A DNA stretch of 6,115 nucleotides from Solirubrobacteraceae bacterium (lineage in GTDB: Bacteria; Actinomycetota; Thermoleophilia; Solirubrobacterales; Solirubrobacteraceae), in assembly GCA_016462245.1 (NCBI GenBank), contig JAEMTR010000091.1:1-6115 (forward strand), in the 5' to 3' direction. The translations under genes and the position numbers were made by a program. Below, piece after piece: positions 1 through 5,633 of this stretch (positions are counted from its first letter, which is position 1; each line of letters opens with the position of its first letter). The notes beneath the pieces are model-generated. The model saw nothing but the letters and a program-made list of their open reading frames with translations. It made no database searches and had not been told where the DNA came from.

Positions 1-544
1 GCAGCGTGAAGTGGTTGAGCGTGACGAACGGCGACATCTTGCTGGCGCGGATCGCCTTCAGGATCGCGCGGTAGCGACTGACTGCCTTCGGGTCGGCTTG
101 GCGGTCAAGCGTGCGCAACATTTCCGCACTTGTCGCGGCACCGGCGGGAAGATTCGTCGGCTGTTTCGGGAAGAGCCGGCTCCACTCCAAGCCCATACGG
201 AAGAGGTTGGCTCCTAGGCCGCCGCGGGCGAGTTTGATGTCGGCGGCGTACTTCGACCAGAAGCCGGGGCCGTTCTCAGGCATCTCCCCACTGACTGTGT
301 TACTAGCGATGTTGCCACTGTCGTGAACCCAGGCCCACCAGTCGCTGGTCGGGTCGGTGTCACGGCCGCGGCCCATCTCGGACTGGAAACCTGAGATCGC
401 TGTGCCCCAGAGGAAGCCTTTTGGCATCGATCCTCCGGCGGGCTGCTGCGCGACGCTAACGGCTGGCAGGGCGGCGAACGCCGCGGCGACCGCGACGACG
501 ACGGCAAGCCGCGAAGGGGAAAAGGAGCGCCAAGCCGAGATCAC
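1..544 (-). CDS. Secreted glycoside hydrolase family 1 (beta-glycosidase), N-terminal part, open at the window edge
   Basis: Reading leftwards from a GTG at 544-542, the frame stays open for 181 codons to position 1. Residues 1-32 look like a Sec signal peptide: a basic stretch (SAWRSFSPSR), a long Ala/Val core and a likely cut after SVA, before QQ. The mature part begins the GH1 barrel with FLWGTAISGFQSEMG (residues 44-58, Gln54 in the glycone-binding position), then DWWAWVHD (68-75), SGEMPENGPGFW (85-96), the strand around LEWSRLFP, and LNHFTL with His178. The FQSEMG, WVHD and SGxxPENGP blocks match the Sulfolobus LacS-like branch of GH1 rather than the common bacterial BglA branch, from memory of those sequences. 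GH1 enzymes hydrolyse beta-glucosides and beta-galactosides. The acid/base (NEP) and nucleophile (ENG) glutamates lie outside the window, so activity cannot be judged. An ATG at 427-425 is an alternative start, but it would discard the signal peptide. Confidence 0.88.
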   Translation of the reverse strand, partial: MISAWRSFSPSRLAVVVAVAAAFAALPAVSVAQQPAGGSMPKGFLWGTAISGFQSEMGRGRDTDPTSDWWAWVHDSGNIASNTVSGEMPENGPGFWSKYAADIKLARGGLGANLFRMGLEWSRLFPKQPTNLPAGAATSAEMLRTLDRQADPKAVSRYRAILKAIRASKMSPFVTLNHFTL

Positions 545-552
545 AGCAGCAA

Positions 553-558
553 AATCTA
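553..558 (-). promoter_or_regulatory. Possible -10 box for the GH1 gene
   Basis: On the minus strand this reads TAGATT, four of six matches to TATAAT. The predicted transcription start falls near 546, only about two bases before the GTG at 544, and no Shine-Dalgarno sequence precedes that GTG. This fits a leaderless or near-leaderless mRNA, a common arrangement in Actinobacteria. I see no good -35 box. Confidence 0.35.
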
Positions 559-602
559 GCGCTACCGAGGTGGTCGCGGCGCCGGGTCAGGGCTGCGGGC
601 TC

Positions 603-608
603 TAAACT
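603..608 (+). promoter_or_regulatory. Possible -10 box for the tRNA-Ala gene
   Basis: TAAACT matches TATAAT at four of six positions and would place transcription start near 615, just ahead of the tRNA 5' end at 619. No convincing -35 hexamer lies 16-18 bases upstream, where the sequence is GC-rich, so this rests on position more than on sequence. Confidence 0.3.
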
Positions 609-618
609 TCGAGCCTGA

Positions 619-691
619 GGGGCCATAGCTCAGCTGGGAGAGCGCCGCCTTTGCAAGGCGGAGGTCGTCGGTTCGATCCCGACTGGCTCCA
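619..691 (+). tRNA. tRNA-Ala, anticodon UGC
   Basis: A full cloverleaf can be folded by eye. The acceptor stem is GGGGCCA (619-625) with TGGCTCC (684-690), including one G-U pair. The D stem is GCTC/GAGC (628-631, 640-643). The anticodon stem CCGCC/GGCGG (645-649, 657-661) closes the loop TTTGCAA, which puts the anticodon TGC at 652-654. The variable loop is AGGTC and the T arm is GTCGG-TTCGATC-CCGAC (667-683). The discriminator base is A691. The gene does not encode the 3' CCA (CTT follows), so CCA must be added after transcription. It is transcribed away from the GH1 gene and lies 51 bases before amt. Confidence 0.97.
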
Positions 692-742
692 CTTCGATCG
701 GGAGGACGCTCAGCGCTTCGAACCAATAGCCTCCGCGGCTTG

Positions 743-2245
743 ATGCGCTCCCGACTGGTTCAAAAACGTGCCCTGCTGCCCGCGGCGACGATGCTGATCT
801 CGCTGGCTGGAATCGCCGTCTTTGCTCCGGCCGCATTCGGCGACAAAACAATCGACGAGCTCGGCTTCGCGGGAAAGATCCCGATCGAGGTAGGCCTCAA
901 CTCGGCCTGGATCGTTCTTTCCGGCTGCCTCGTGATGTTCATGCAAGGCGGCCTCGCGATGGTCGAGGTCGGCTTCGTCCGCGGCAAGAACGCCGGTTCG
1001 ATCATTCCCAAGTTCCTCGTCAACTTCGCGCTGGCGGCAGCGCTCTTCTGGGCCGTTGGCTTCGCCTTCTCGTTCGGCGACGGGAACCTGCTGATCGGCA
1101 CCAGCGGATGGTTTGTAAGTAACGCGCAGGATTTCGCGCTTGCTTGGCCTCGCTACACCAACGGAGTCACGGTCGAGGCGCTCTGGTGGTTCCAGTTCAC
1201 CTTCTGCGCGATCGCGCTGGCGATCGTCTGGGGAACGACGCTGGAGCGGATTAAGTTCGGCGTCTACATCGTCTTCGCGATCGTCTTCGCCGGATTCATC
1301 TACCCAGTCGTGGCTCACTGGATCTTCAGTGACGGCTGGCTGCGGACCAACTTCCATGTTCAGGACTTCGCAGGCTCAATCGTCGTTGACGTGACGGCTG
1401 CGGCCTCCGCACTGGCTGTACTGCTGGTGCTCGGTCCGCGACGCGGAAAGTACAGCAGCGACGGCAAGGCGCGAGCGATTCCCGGCCACAACATGCCGCT
1501 CTTCGGTCTCGGCATCTTCATTCTCTGGCTCGGCTGGTACGGCTTCAACCCCGGTTCAACCTTGACCGCGCTCGACGGCCGCTTCCCCGAGATCGTGATC
1601 ATCACGACGCTGGCTGGCGCCTTCGGCGTTCTCGCAGCGGTCTCGCTGATGTGGATTCGCACGCGCGCTTTTGACATCGGCATGTCCGGCAACGGCGCGA
1701 TCGCTGGGCTCGTCGCGATCACCGGCCCGGCCGGCTACATCGATGCTTGGGCTGCTCCGATCATCGGCGCCATAGCCGGATTGATCGTCGTCGAGGGGGT
1801 GCTGCTGATCGACCGCAAGATCGACGATCCGATCGGCGTCCTTTCGGCACACGGTTTGGCCGGCGCCTGGGGAGCGCTTTCGCTAGGGCTTTTTGCCGCC
1901 CCGCGGCTTGCCGAATACAACCTCCCCGGTAGCCATGGCGGGTTCTTCTATACCGGCACCTTCACGCAGCTGGGCTCGCAGGTGGTAGGCATCGTCGCCG
2001 TCTTCGCGTTCGTATTCGTCGCCTCCTACGCCGTCTTCTTCGCCTGCGACAAGACCTTTGGGCTCAGGGTTACGGCGGCACAGGAGAACGCCGGCATCGA
2101 CATCAGCGAGCACGGAATGTACGGCTACCCGGAGCAGTTCATCCCGGCCGCTGAGCTCTTCGGCGAAGGGATAATCGACGCCGAGGATCGGGTCGGCACA
2201 GGGCCGCTCTCAGACCCCGAGGTCACGTCGCGCGATTCGCGATAG
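743..2245 (+). CDS. amt: Ammonium transporter, Amt/AmtB family
   Basis: This encodes a 500-residue inner-membrane channel that brings ammonium into the cell for nitrogen assimilation; family members are trimers of 11-helix subunits. Residues 1 to about 34 resemble the cleaved signal peptide of E. coli AmtB (basic start, hydrophobic core, APAAFG then DK). The family signature is clear: DFAGSIVVDVTAAASALA (208-225), WYGFNPGS (265-272), GNGAIAGLV and SAHGLAGAWG. By alignment from memory, Phe154, Phe268, Ser272 and Asp208 match AmtB F107, F215, S219 and D160, and His370 matches pore His318. The other pore histidine, H168, is Asp216 here. The cytoplasmic tail (about 55 residues after the last helix) contains HGMYGYPEQF and an acidic end. 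No glnK/PII gene follows within the window. I chose ATG 743 over TTG 740; neither has a clear ribosome binding site. Confidence 0.96.
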   Translation: MRSRLVQKRALLPAATMLISLAGIAVFAPAAFGDKTIDELGFAGKIPIEVGLNSAWIVLSGCLVMFMQGGLAMVEVGFVRGKNAGSIIPKFLVNFALAAALFWAVGFAFSFGDGNLLIGTSGWFVSNAQDFALAWPRYTNGVTVEALWWFQFTFCAIALAIVWGTTLERIKFGVYIVFAIVFAGFIYPVVAHWIFSDGWLRTNFHVQDFAGSIVVDVTAAASALAVLLVLGPRRGKYSSDGKARAIPGHNMPLFGLGIFILWLGWYGFNPGSTLTALDGRFPEIVIITTLAGAFGVLAAVSLMWIRTRAFDIGMSGNGAIAGLVAITGPAGYIDAWAAPIIGAIAGLIVVEGVLLIDRKIDDPIGVLSAHGLAGAWGALSLGLFAAPRLAEYNLPGSHGGFFYTGTFTQLGSQVVGIVAVFAFVFVASYAVFFACDKTFGLRVTAAQENAGIDISEHGMYGYPEQFIPAAELFGEGIIDAEDRVGTGPLSDPEVTSRDSR

Positions 2246-2273
2246 CAAGCCCATCGACCGGGACTGGCGCGAG

Positions 2274-2279
2274 TAAAAT
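2274..2279 (+). promoter_or_regulatory. Possible -10 box for the DUF3089 gene
   Basis: TAAAAT matches TATAAT at five of six positions and stands out in GC-rich sequence. Transcription would start near 2286, leaving a leader of about 16 bases that holds the AGGG ribosome binding site. A TTGACA-like TCGACC (2254-2259) is present, but its 14-base spacing is too short for a standard promoter. Confidence 0.42.
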
Positions 2280-2290
2280 GTCAGTCGCTT

Positions 2291-2294
2291 AGGG
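2291..2294 (+). promoter_or_regulatory. Ribosome binding site, DUF3089 gene
   Basis: AGGG lies seven bases before the GTG at 2302. It supports that start, which also gives a well-formed signal peptide. Confidence 0.5.
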
Positions 2295-2301
2295 TTGAAC
2301 T

Positions 2302-3384
2302 GTGCGTATTCTGCTTAGCTGCCTTACGGCCTCACTGATCGCCGCTGCGGTTAGCGTTTCAGCTGCCAGCGCTCAGACGCCTGCGACGGTCTGGCTCTGC
2401 AAGCCGGGACTGGCGTCGAACCCCTGCACCAGCTCAGCTCAGACGACGCTGATCAAACCGAATGGAGCACAGCAGCTTGAGCCTTCTAAGGCGCAAACTC
2501 GCCAGCCGATCGATTGCTTCTACGTCTACCCGACGGTCAGCCAGCAGATGACGGCGAACGCGAATCTTGAGATCACCGCTGCGCAGACCGGCGTCGCGAC
2601 CGCGCAGGCATCGCGCTTCAGTTCGAAGTGCCGCGTCTACGCACCGATCTACCGCCAGCTAACTGTGGCGGCGCTATTCGGTAAGGCAACCGGCACTGCC
2701 GACCGAGAGATCGCCTACAACGACGTCAAGGCCGCTTGGAACGAGTACCTCGCTAAGTACAACAAGGGCCGCGGCGTTGCGCTTATTAGTCACTCGCAAG
2801 GGAGCTGGATGCTGACCGAGCTGATCGCCAAGGAGATCGACCAGAAGGCTGCGGTGCGCAAGAAGATCGTCTCAGCGCTGCTAATCGGTGGCCAAGTGCT
2901 AGTAGCCAAGGGCAAGGATCTTGGCGGTAGCTTCAAGAAGATTCCCGCCTGCCGCAAGATCGACCAGACAGCCTGCGTGATTGGATACAACACCTTCTCG
3001 CAGCAGCCTCCAGCCGACAGCAGGTTCGGCCGCACCGCGCAGCTCGGTCAAGAGGTTCTCTGCGTAAATCCCGCCGCACTGAGGCGAGGCGCCACAGGCA
3101 AAGCGCGGAGCTTGGTCCCGACCTCACAGCTGGCATTTGGCGGCGCGCCGCTGGCACCAACGCCTTGGATCGCCACCAACGACCTCTACACGACGAGGTG
3201 CGCCAGCGCTGGCGGCGCCAACTGGCTGCAGGCGACCGACGTTGGCGGCGCGGGCGACAAGAGACCCCGCTTCGGCGCGCCACTCGGTCAGACTTGGGGG
3301 CTGCACATCGTCGACGTCAACATCGTGCTCGGCAACCTGCTGGAGCTCGTCGACCACCAGTCGGCAGCGTGGCGCAAGCGCTAA
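2302..3384 (+). CDS. Secreted DUF3089 alpha/beta-hydrolase (lipase/esterase-like)
   Basis: This encodes a 360-residue protein with a clear Sec signal peptide (residues 1-24, cut at ASA before QTP). The mature part follows the DUF3089 pattern: DCFYVYPT (71-78), KCRVYAP (109-115), a region ending in a nucleophile elbow SHSQG with Ser165, then IGGQV, and near the C-terminus GLHIVDVNI with His335, the likely catalytic histidine, followed by NLLELV. The elbow starts with Ser where GxSxG normally has Gly. The acid member of the triad cannot be assigned with confidence. The mature protein has eight cysteines (33, 42, 72, 110, 217, 225, 254, 300), which would suit disulfides in an exported protein. 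Family resemblance suggests an ester or lipid hydrolase; the substrate is unknown. It lies 56 bases after amt and is probably a separate unit. The GTG start is supported by AGGG upstream. Confidence 0.85.
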   Translation: MRILLSCLTASLIAAAVSVSAASAQTPATVWLCKPGLASNPCTSSAQTTLIKPNGAQQLEPSKAQTRQPIDCFYVYPTVSQQMTANANLEITAAQTGVATAQASRFSSKCRVYAPIYRQLTVAALFGKATGTADREIAYNDVKAAWNEYLAKYNKGRGVALISHSQGSWMLTELIAKEIDQKAAVRKKIVSALLIGGQVLVAKGKDLGGSFKKIPACRKIDQTACVIGYNTFSQQPPADSRFGRTAQLGQEVLCVNPAALRRGATGKARSLVPTSQLAFGGAPLAPTPWIATNDLYTTRCASAGGANWLQATDVGGAGDKRPRFGAPLGQTWGLHIVDVNIVLGNLLELVDHQSAAWRKR

Positions 3385-3425
3385 GCCGGGCGCGCGGGCG
3401 CTTACCTCCTCGTTAGCGGCCTCGC

Positions 3426-3431
3426 TATCCT
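3426..3431 (+). promoter_or_regulatory. Possible -10 box for the LolA/RseB-ABC operon
   Basis: TATCCT matches TATAAT at four of six positions and would start transcription near 3438, a few bases before the GTG at 3442. The whole gap after the DUF3089 stop is only 57 bases and has no clear -35 box, so readthrough from upstream is also possible. Confidence 0.3.
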
Positions 3432-3435
3432 GATT

Positions 3436-3439
3436 AGGA
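3436..3439 (+). promoter_or_regulatory. Ribosome binding site that bears on the LolA/RseB-like start
   Basis: AGGA lies two bases before GTG 3442 and five bases before TTG 3445. The spacing suits the TTG slightly better, so the true start may be one codon later. The protein differs by a single residue. Confidence 0.4.
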
Positions 3440-3441
3440 CA

Positions 3442-4650
3442 GTGTTGTCCTTCATTCGCAGAACATCCAGCAAGACGCTTGTAGCTCTTGGCGCTTCAGT
3501 AGCTCTGATCGCCGCGCTAGGCGCGGTAGCTGCAACCGGCGCCGACGGCGGAGACGACCGTCCACCGGCCAAGCCGCTGGCCGAGGCGATCGCTTCCTCG
3601 CTAGATGGTGAGGAGATTGGTGGCCTTTCCGCTCGCGTCACGTTCACCAACGAGATGCTCGAATCGGCTGGCATCGTCGAGGGCGTCGACCCGCTGATGG
3701 CCGGCGGCAGCGGCAGGCTCTGGGCCTCCAACGATGGCGATGTTCGGATCGAACTTCAATCAGAAGCTGGCGGCGGCGACGTTCAGATTGTTGCCCGCGG
3801 CGACCAGCTTTGGCTCTACCACGCGACAGCCAACACGGTCTACCGCACGACGATCGAGCCAGAAGAGAAAAGCGCCAAGAAGGACGGCGAGGAAGAGTGG
3901 CCGCCAAGCGTTGCTGCCGTCAGTCGGATGCTGAAGCAGCTCGGTTCCGAGGCAGTCGTCTCAGGCGCCATTCCAAGCAATGTTGCCGGCAAGCCCGCTT
4001 ACAGCACGCGGGTTGAGCCGAAGGATCAAGGCGGCCTGATTGGTGGCGCCGACGTAACTTGGGACGCCAGCAATGGGGCTCCGCTGCGCGTCGCAATCTT
4101 TGCCCGTGGTGAGAACGACCCAACGCTGGCGATCGAAACAACCGAAGTTAGCTTCGGCGCGGTTGACCCCGCCGTCTTTGCGATTCAGCCACCAGTCTCG
4201 GCGAAGGTTGAGAACATGAGCGCCGCCAACGAGCCGAGCGCCGCCGATAAGCCGAAGCGCCCGATCACGGGGCTCAGCGCAGCGCGCGCAGGAGCATCGT
4301 TTGAGCTTTCCGCCCCGGCCAAGCTCGCGGGGCTGCCTCGCAGCGAAGTAATGCTCGTTGGCAGCGGCGACAAGAAGAGCGTCACGATCACTTATGGCGA
4401 AGGACTCGGCGCGATAACGGTGATCGAAAGCGCCGCCAGCGGCAAAGACCAAACACCCTCGTTCGGCGCATCTGAGCAGGCCAAGCGCGACGGGATTGAA
4501 ATCCCGACAGCGAAGGTCGCTGGCGCTGAGGCAACAGTCTTCGGCACGCCGCTTGGATCGCTCGTCAGCTTCACTCGCGACGGCGTCCGCTACGTCGTGA
4601 TCGGCTCCATAACAGAGCAAGACGCTCTCGCTGCCGCCCGCGGGCTCTAA
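3442..4650 (+). CDS. Exported LolA/RseB-like protein with C-terminal DUF4367-like domain
   Basis: This encodes a 402-residue protein. A basic start (FIRRTSSK) and a hydrophobic stretch to about residue 31 form a signal peptide or membrane anchor. There is no lipobox and no cysteine at all. Residues 40-255 have the beta-rich texture of the LolA/RseB fold: GGSGRLWASNDGDVRIEL, then VARGDQLWLYHATANTVYR, and later a pattern typical of actinobacterial members (SNVAGKPAYSTRVEP, GADVTWDASNGAPLRVAIFA, VSFGAVDPAVFAIQPP). A charged Glu/Lys insert (about 137-153) interrupts the domain. A polar linker (about 256-275) leads to a second domain that ends in GVRYVVIGSITEQDALAAAR, the usual finish of DUF4367/RseB-C-like domains. 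LolA proteins carry lipoproteins and RseB proteins sense envelope stress; which applies here is unknown. The gene is five bases from an ABC ATPase gene, so a role with that exporter is likely. Coding density and composition match its neighbours. Confidence 0.75.
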   Translation: MLSFIRRTSSKTLVALGASVALIAALGAVAATGADGGDDRPPAKPLAEAIASSLDGEEIGGLSARVTFTNEMLESAGIVEGVDPLMAGGSGRLWASNDGDVRIELQSEAGGGDVQIVARGDQLWLYHATANTVYRTTIEPEEKSAKKDGEEEWPPSVAAVSRMLKQLGSEAVVSGAIPSNVAGKPAYSTRVEPKDQGGLIGGADVTWDASNGAPLRVAIFARGENDPTLAIETTEVSFGAVDPAVFAIQPPVSAKVENMSAANEPSAADKPKRPITGLSAARAGASFELSAPAKLAGLPRSEVMLVGSGDKKSVTITYGEGLGAITVIESAASGKDQTPSFGASEQAKRDGIEIPTAKVAGAEATVFGTPLGSLVSFTRDGVRYVVIGSITEQDALAAARGL

Positions 4651-4674
4651 CCGGCGTGAGCAGCGAAGCGCCGG
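4651..4674 (+). repeat. Inverted repeat across the start of the ABC ATPase gene
   Basis: CCGGCG (4651-4656) and CGCCGG (4669-4674) are perfect complements separated by 12 bases. A 6-bp all-GC hairpin would include the first base of the GTG start, and no Shine-Dalgarno sequence is visible. It could make translation of the ATPase depend on ribosomes arriving from the gene upstream, but it may also be chance in GC-rich DNA. Confidence 0.35.
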
Positions 4675-5633
4675 TTTCGCTTCGCGGCCTGACGAAGCAA
4701 TACGGCCGCATTACCGCTGTTGATGACGTCTCACTGACCGTCAATGAGGGCGACGTCTTTGGCTACCTCGGGCCCAACGGAGCCGGCAAGACGACGTCGC
4801 TACGGATGATGCTCGGGCTGATCACGCCAACCTCCGGTGAGGCGCGCGTATTTGGCCATGACCCTCAAAAGTCTGTCGATGCGCTTGCCGACGTGGCCGG
4901 TTTCGTCGAAGCGCCGCGCTTCTACCCCTACCTCGACGGCATGACTAACTTGCGCCTCGTAGCGGCGCTCGACGGCAACGACGCGAAGTCGCGAATTGCC
5001 GAAGCGCTCGACGTAGTTGAGCTGACAGACCGCGCCGGTGACAAGGTCGGTGGCTACTCGCACGGGATGCGCCAGCGGCTGGGGATTGCCGCGGCGCTGA
5101 TCCGTCGCCCGAAGCTGCTGCTGCTCGACGAGCCGGCGACCGGCCTCGACCCTGGCGGCATGCGCGACATGCGCGCGCTGATTGCGCGGTTGTCGGCGGA
5201 GGGAATGACCGTGATGCTCTCGAGCCACCTGCTGGCCGAGGTAGAGGAGCTATGTAACCGCGTAGCGATCGTGCGCAGCGGCCGGATCGTCTACGAAGGC
5301 GAGCTCGATGAGCTACGCGCCGCCGCTGGGCTGACGATTCGCCTGCGCACGAGCGACGATGAGGTTGCGCTGCGCGTGCTCGCCGATCGCCGCGGAATCA
5401 GCGATGTCGTCCGCCATGGCCCCGCGCCGATCCAGTTCCGCGCCGCCGACGAAGCGGCGATCGGCGAACTCTCGCGCGCGCTGGCCGACTCCGGCGCGCT
5501 GATCCTTGAGCTGGCACCGAGCGCGGCAACGCTCGAGGACCTCTTCTTCGAACTGACCGAGGGCGAAGGTGAGGCTGAAGCGGAAGAGGAGCGGCTCGAC
5601 GAGGCCGCCGACCTGACCGGAGGCCCGCAGTGA
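4656..5633 (+). CDS. ABC transporter ATP-binding protein, BcrA/DrrA-type (ABC-2 exporter)
   Basis: This 325-residue protein powers an ABC-2 exporter. All nucleotide-binding elements are present: Walker A GPNGAGKT (39-46), signature SHGMRQRLG (from Ser135, the SxGM form usual in this subfamily), Walker B LLLLDEP with Asp158 and the catalytic Glu159, the D-loop ATGLDPGG, and the switch His191 in SSHLLAEVE. The Q-loop residue is Glu85 (GFVEAPRFYPYL) instead of Gln, which is also usual in the bacitracin and daunorubicin exporter group. After about residue 220 comes a regulatory domain and then a strongly acidic tail (EGEGEAEAEEERLDEA, about 300-315). The GTG start lies five bases after the previous stop and has no evident ribosome binding site, so translation is probably coupled. 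The transported compound cannot be told from the sequence. Confidence 0.95.
   Translation: MSSEAPVSLRGLTKQYGRITAVDDVSLTVNEGDVFGYLGPNGAGKTTSLRMMLGLITPTSGEARVFGHDPQKSVDALADVAGFVEAPRFYPYLDGMTNLRLVAALDGNDAKSRIAEALDVVELTDRAGDKVGGYSHGMRQRLGIAAALIRRPKLLLLDEPATGLDPGGMRDMRALIARLSAEGMTVMLSSHLLAEVEELCNRVAIVRSGRIVYEGELDELRAAAGLTIRLRTSDDEVALRVLADRRGISDVVRHGPAPIQFRAADEAAIGELSRALADSGALILELAPSAATLEDLFFELTEGEGEAEAEEERLDEAADLTGGPQ
5619..5623 (+). promoter_or_regulatory. Ribosome binding site, ABC permease gene
   Basis: GGAGG lies six bases before the GTG at 5630, inside the last codons of the ATPase gene. It fixes the permease start and is the strongest Shine-Dalgarno match in front of any start chosen here. 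Confidence 0.8.

Noticed and set aside
11..605. Plus-strand and alternative-frame minus-strand open frames at the left end
   Set aside because: They overlap the GH1 gene, have arginine- and proline-rich shadow composition, and show no domain pattern; the GH1 frame explains this stretch.
725..730. CAATAG as a -10 box for amt
   Set aside because: The match is poor and no -35 box is visible; amt may instead use a promoter I cannot see or be read through from the tRNA.
710..1357. Long minus-strand open frame of 215 codons inside amt
   Set aside because: It is antisense to a well-supported amt, has a charged low-complexity composition typical of GC-rich shadows, and matches no family I recognise.
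2228..2242. Small hairpin TCGCG/CGCGA at the end of amt, as a terminator
   Set aside because: A five-base-pair stem inside coding sequence without a T-run is expected by chance in GC-rich DNA.
3376..3403. Inverted repeat AAGCGC/GCGCTT around the DUF3089 stop codon, as a terminator
   Set aside because: The stem is only six base pairs with a 16-base loop and no T-run follows, so it does not look like an intrinsic terminator.
3961..4620. Long minus-strand open frame of 219 codons inside the LolA/RseB-like gene
   Set aside because: The plus-strand frame has a signal peptide, domain-like patterns and operon spacing; the antisense frame shows none of these.
4908..4910. Glutamate at the Q-loop of the ABC ATPase as a functional defect
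   Set aside because: Glutamate is usual here in the BcrA/DrrA-type subfamily, and all other ATPase motifs are intact.
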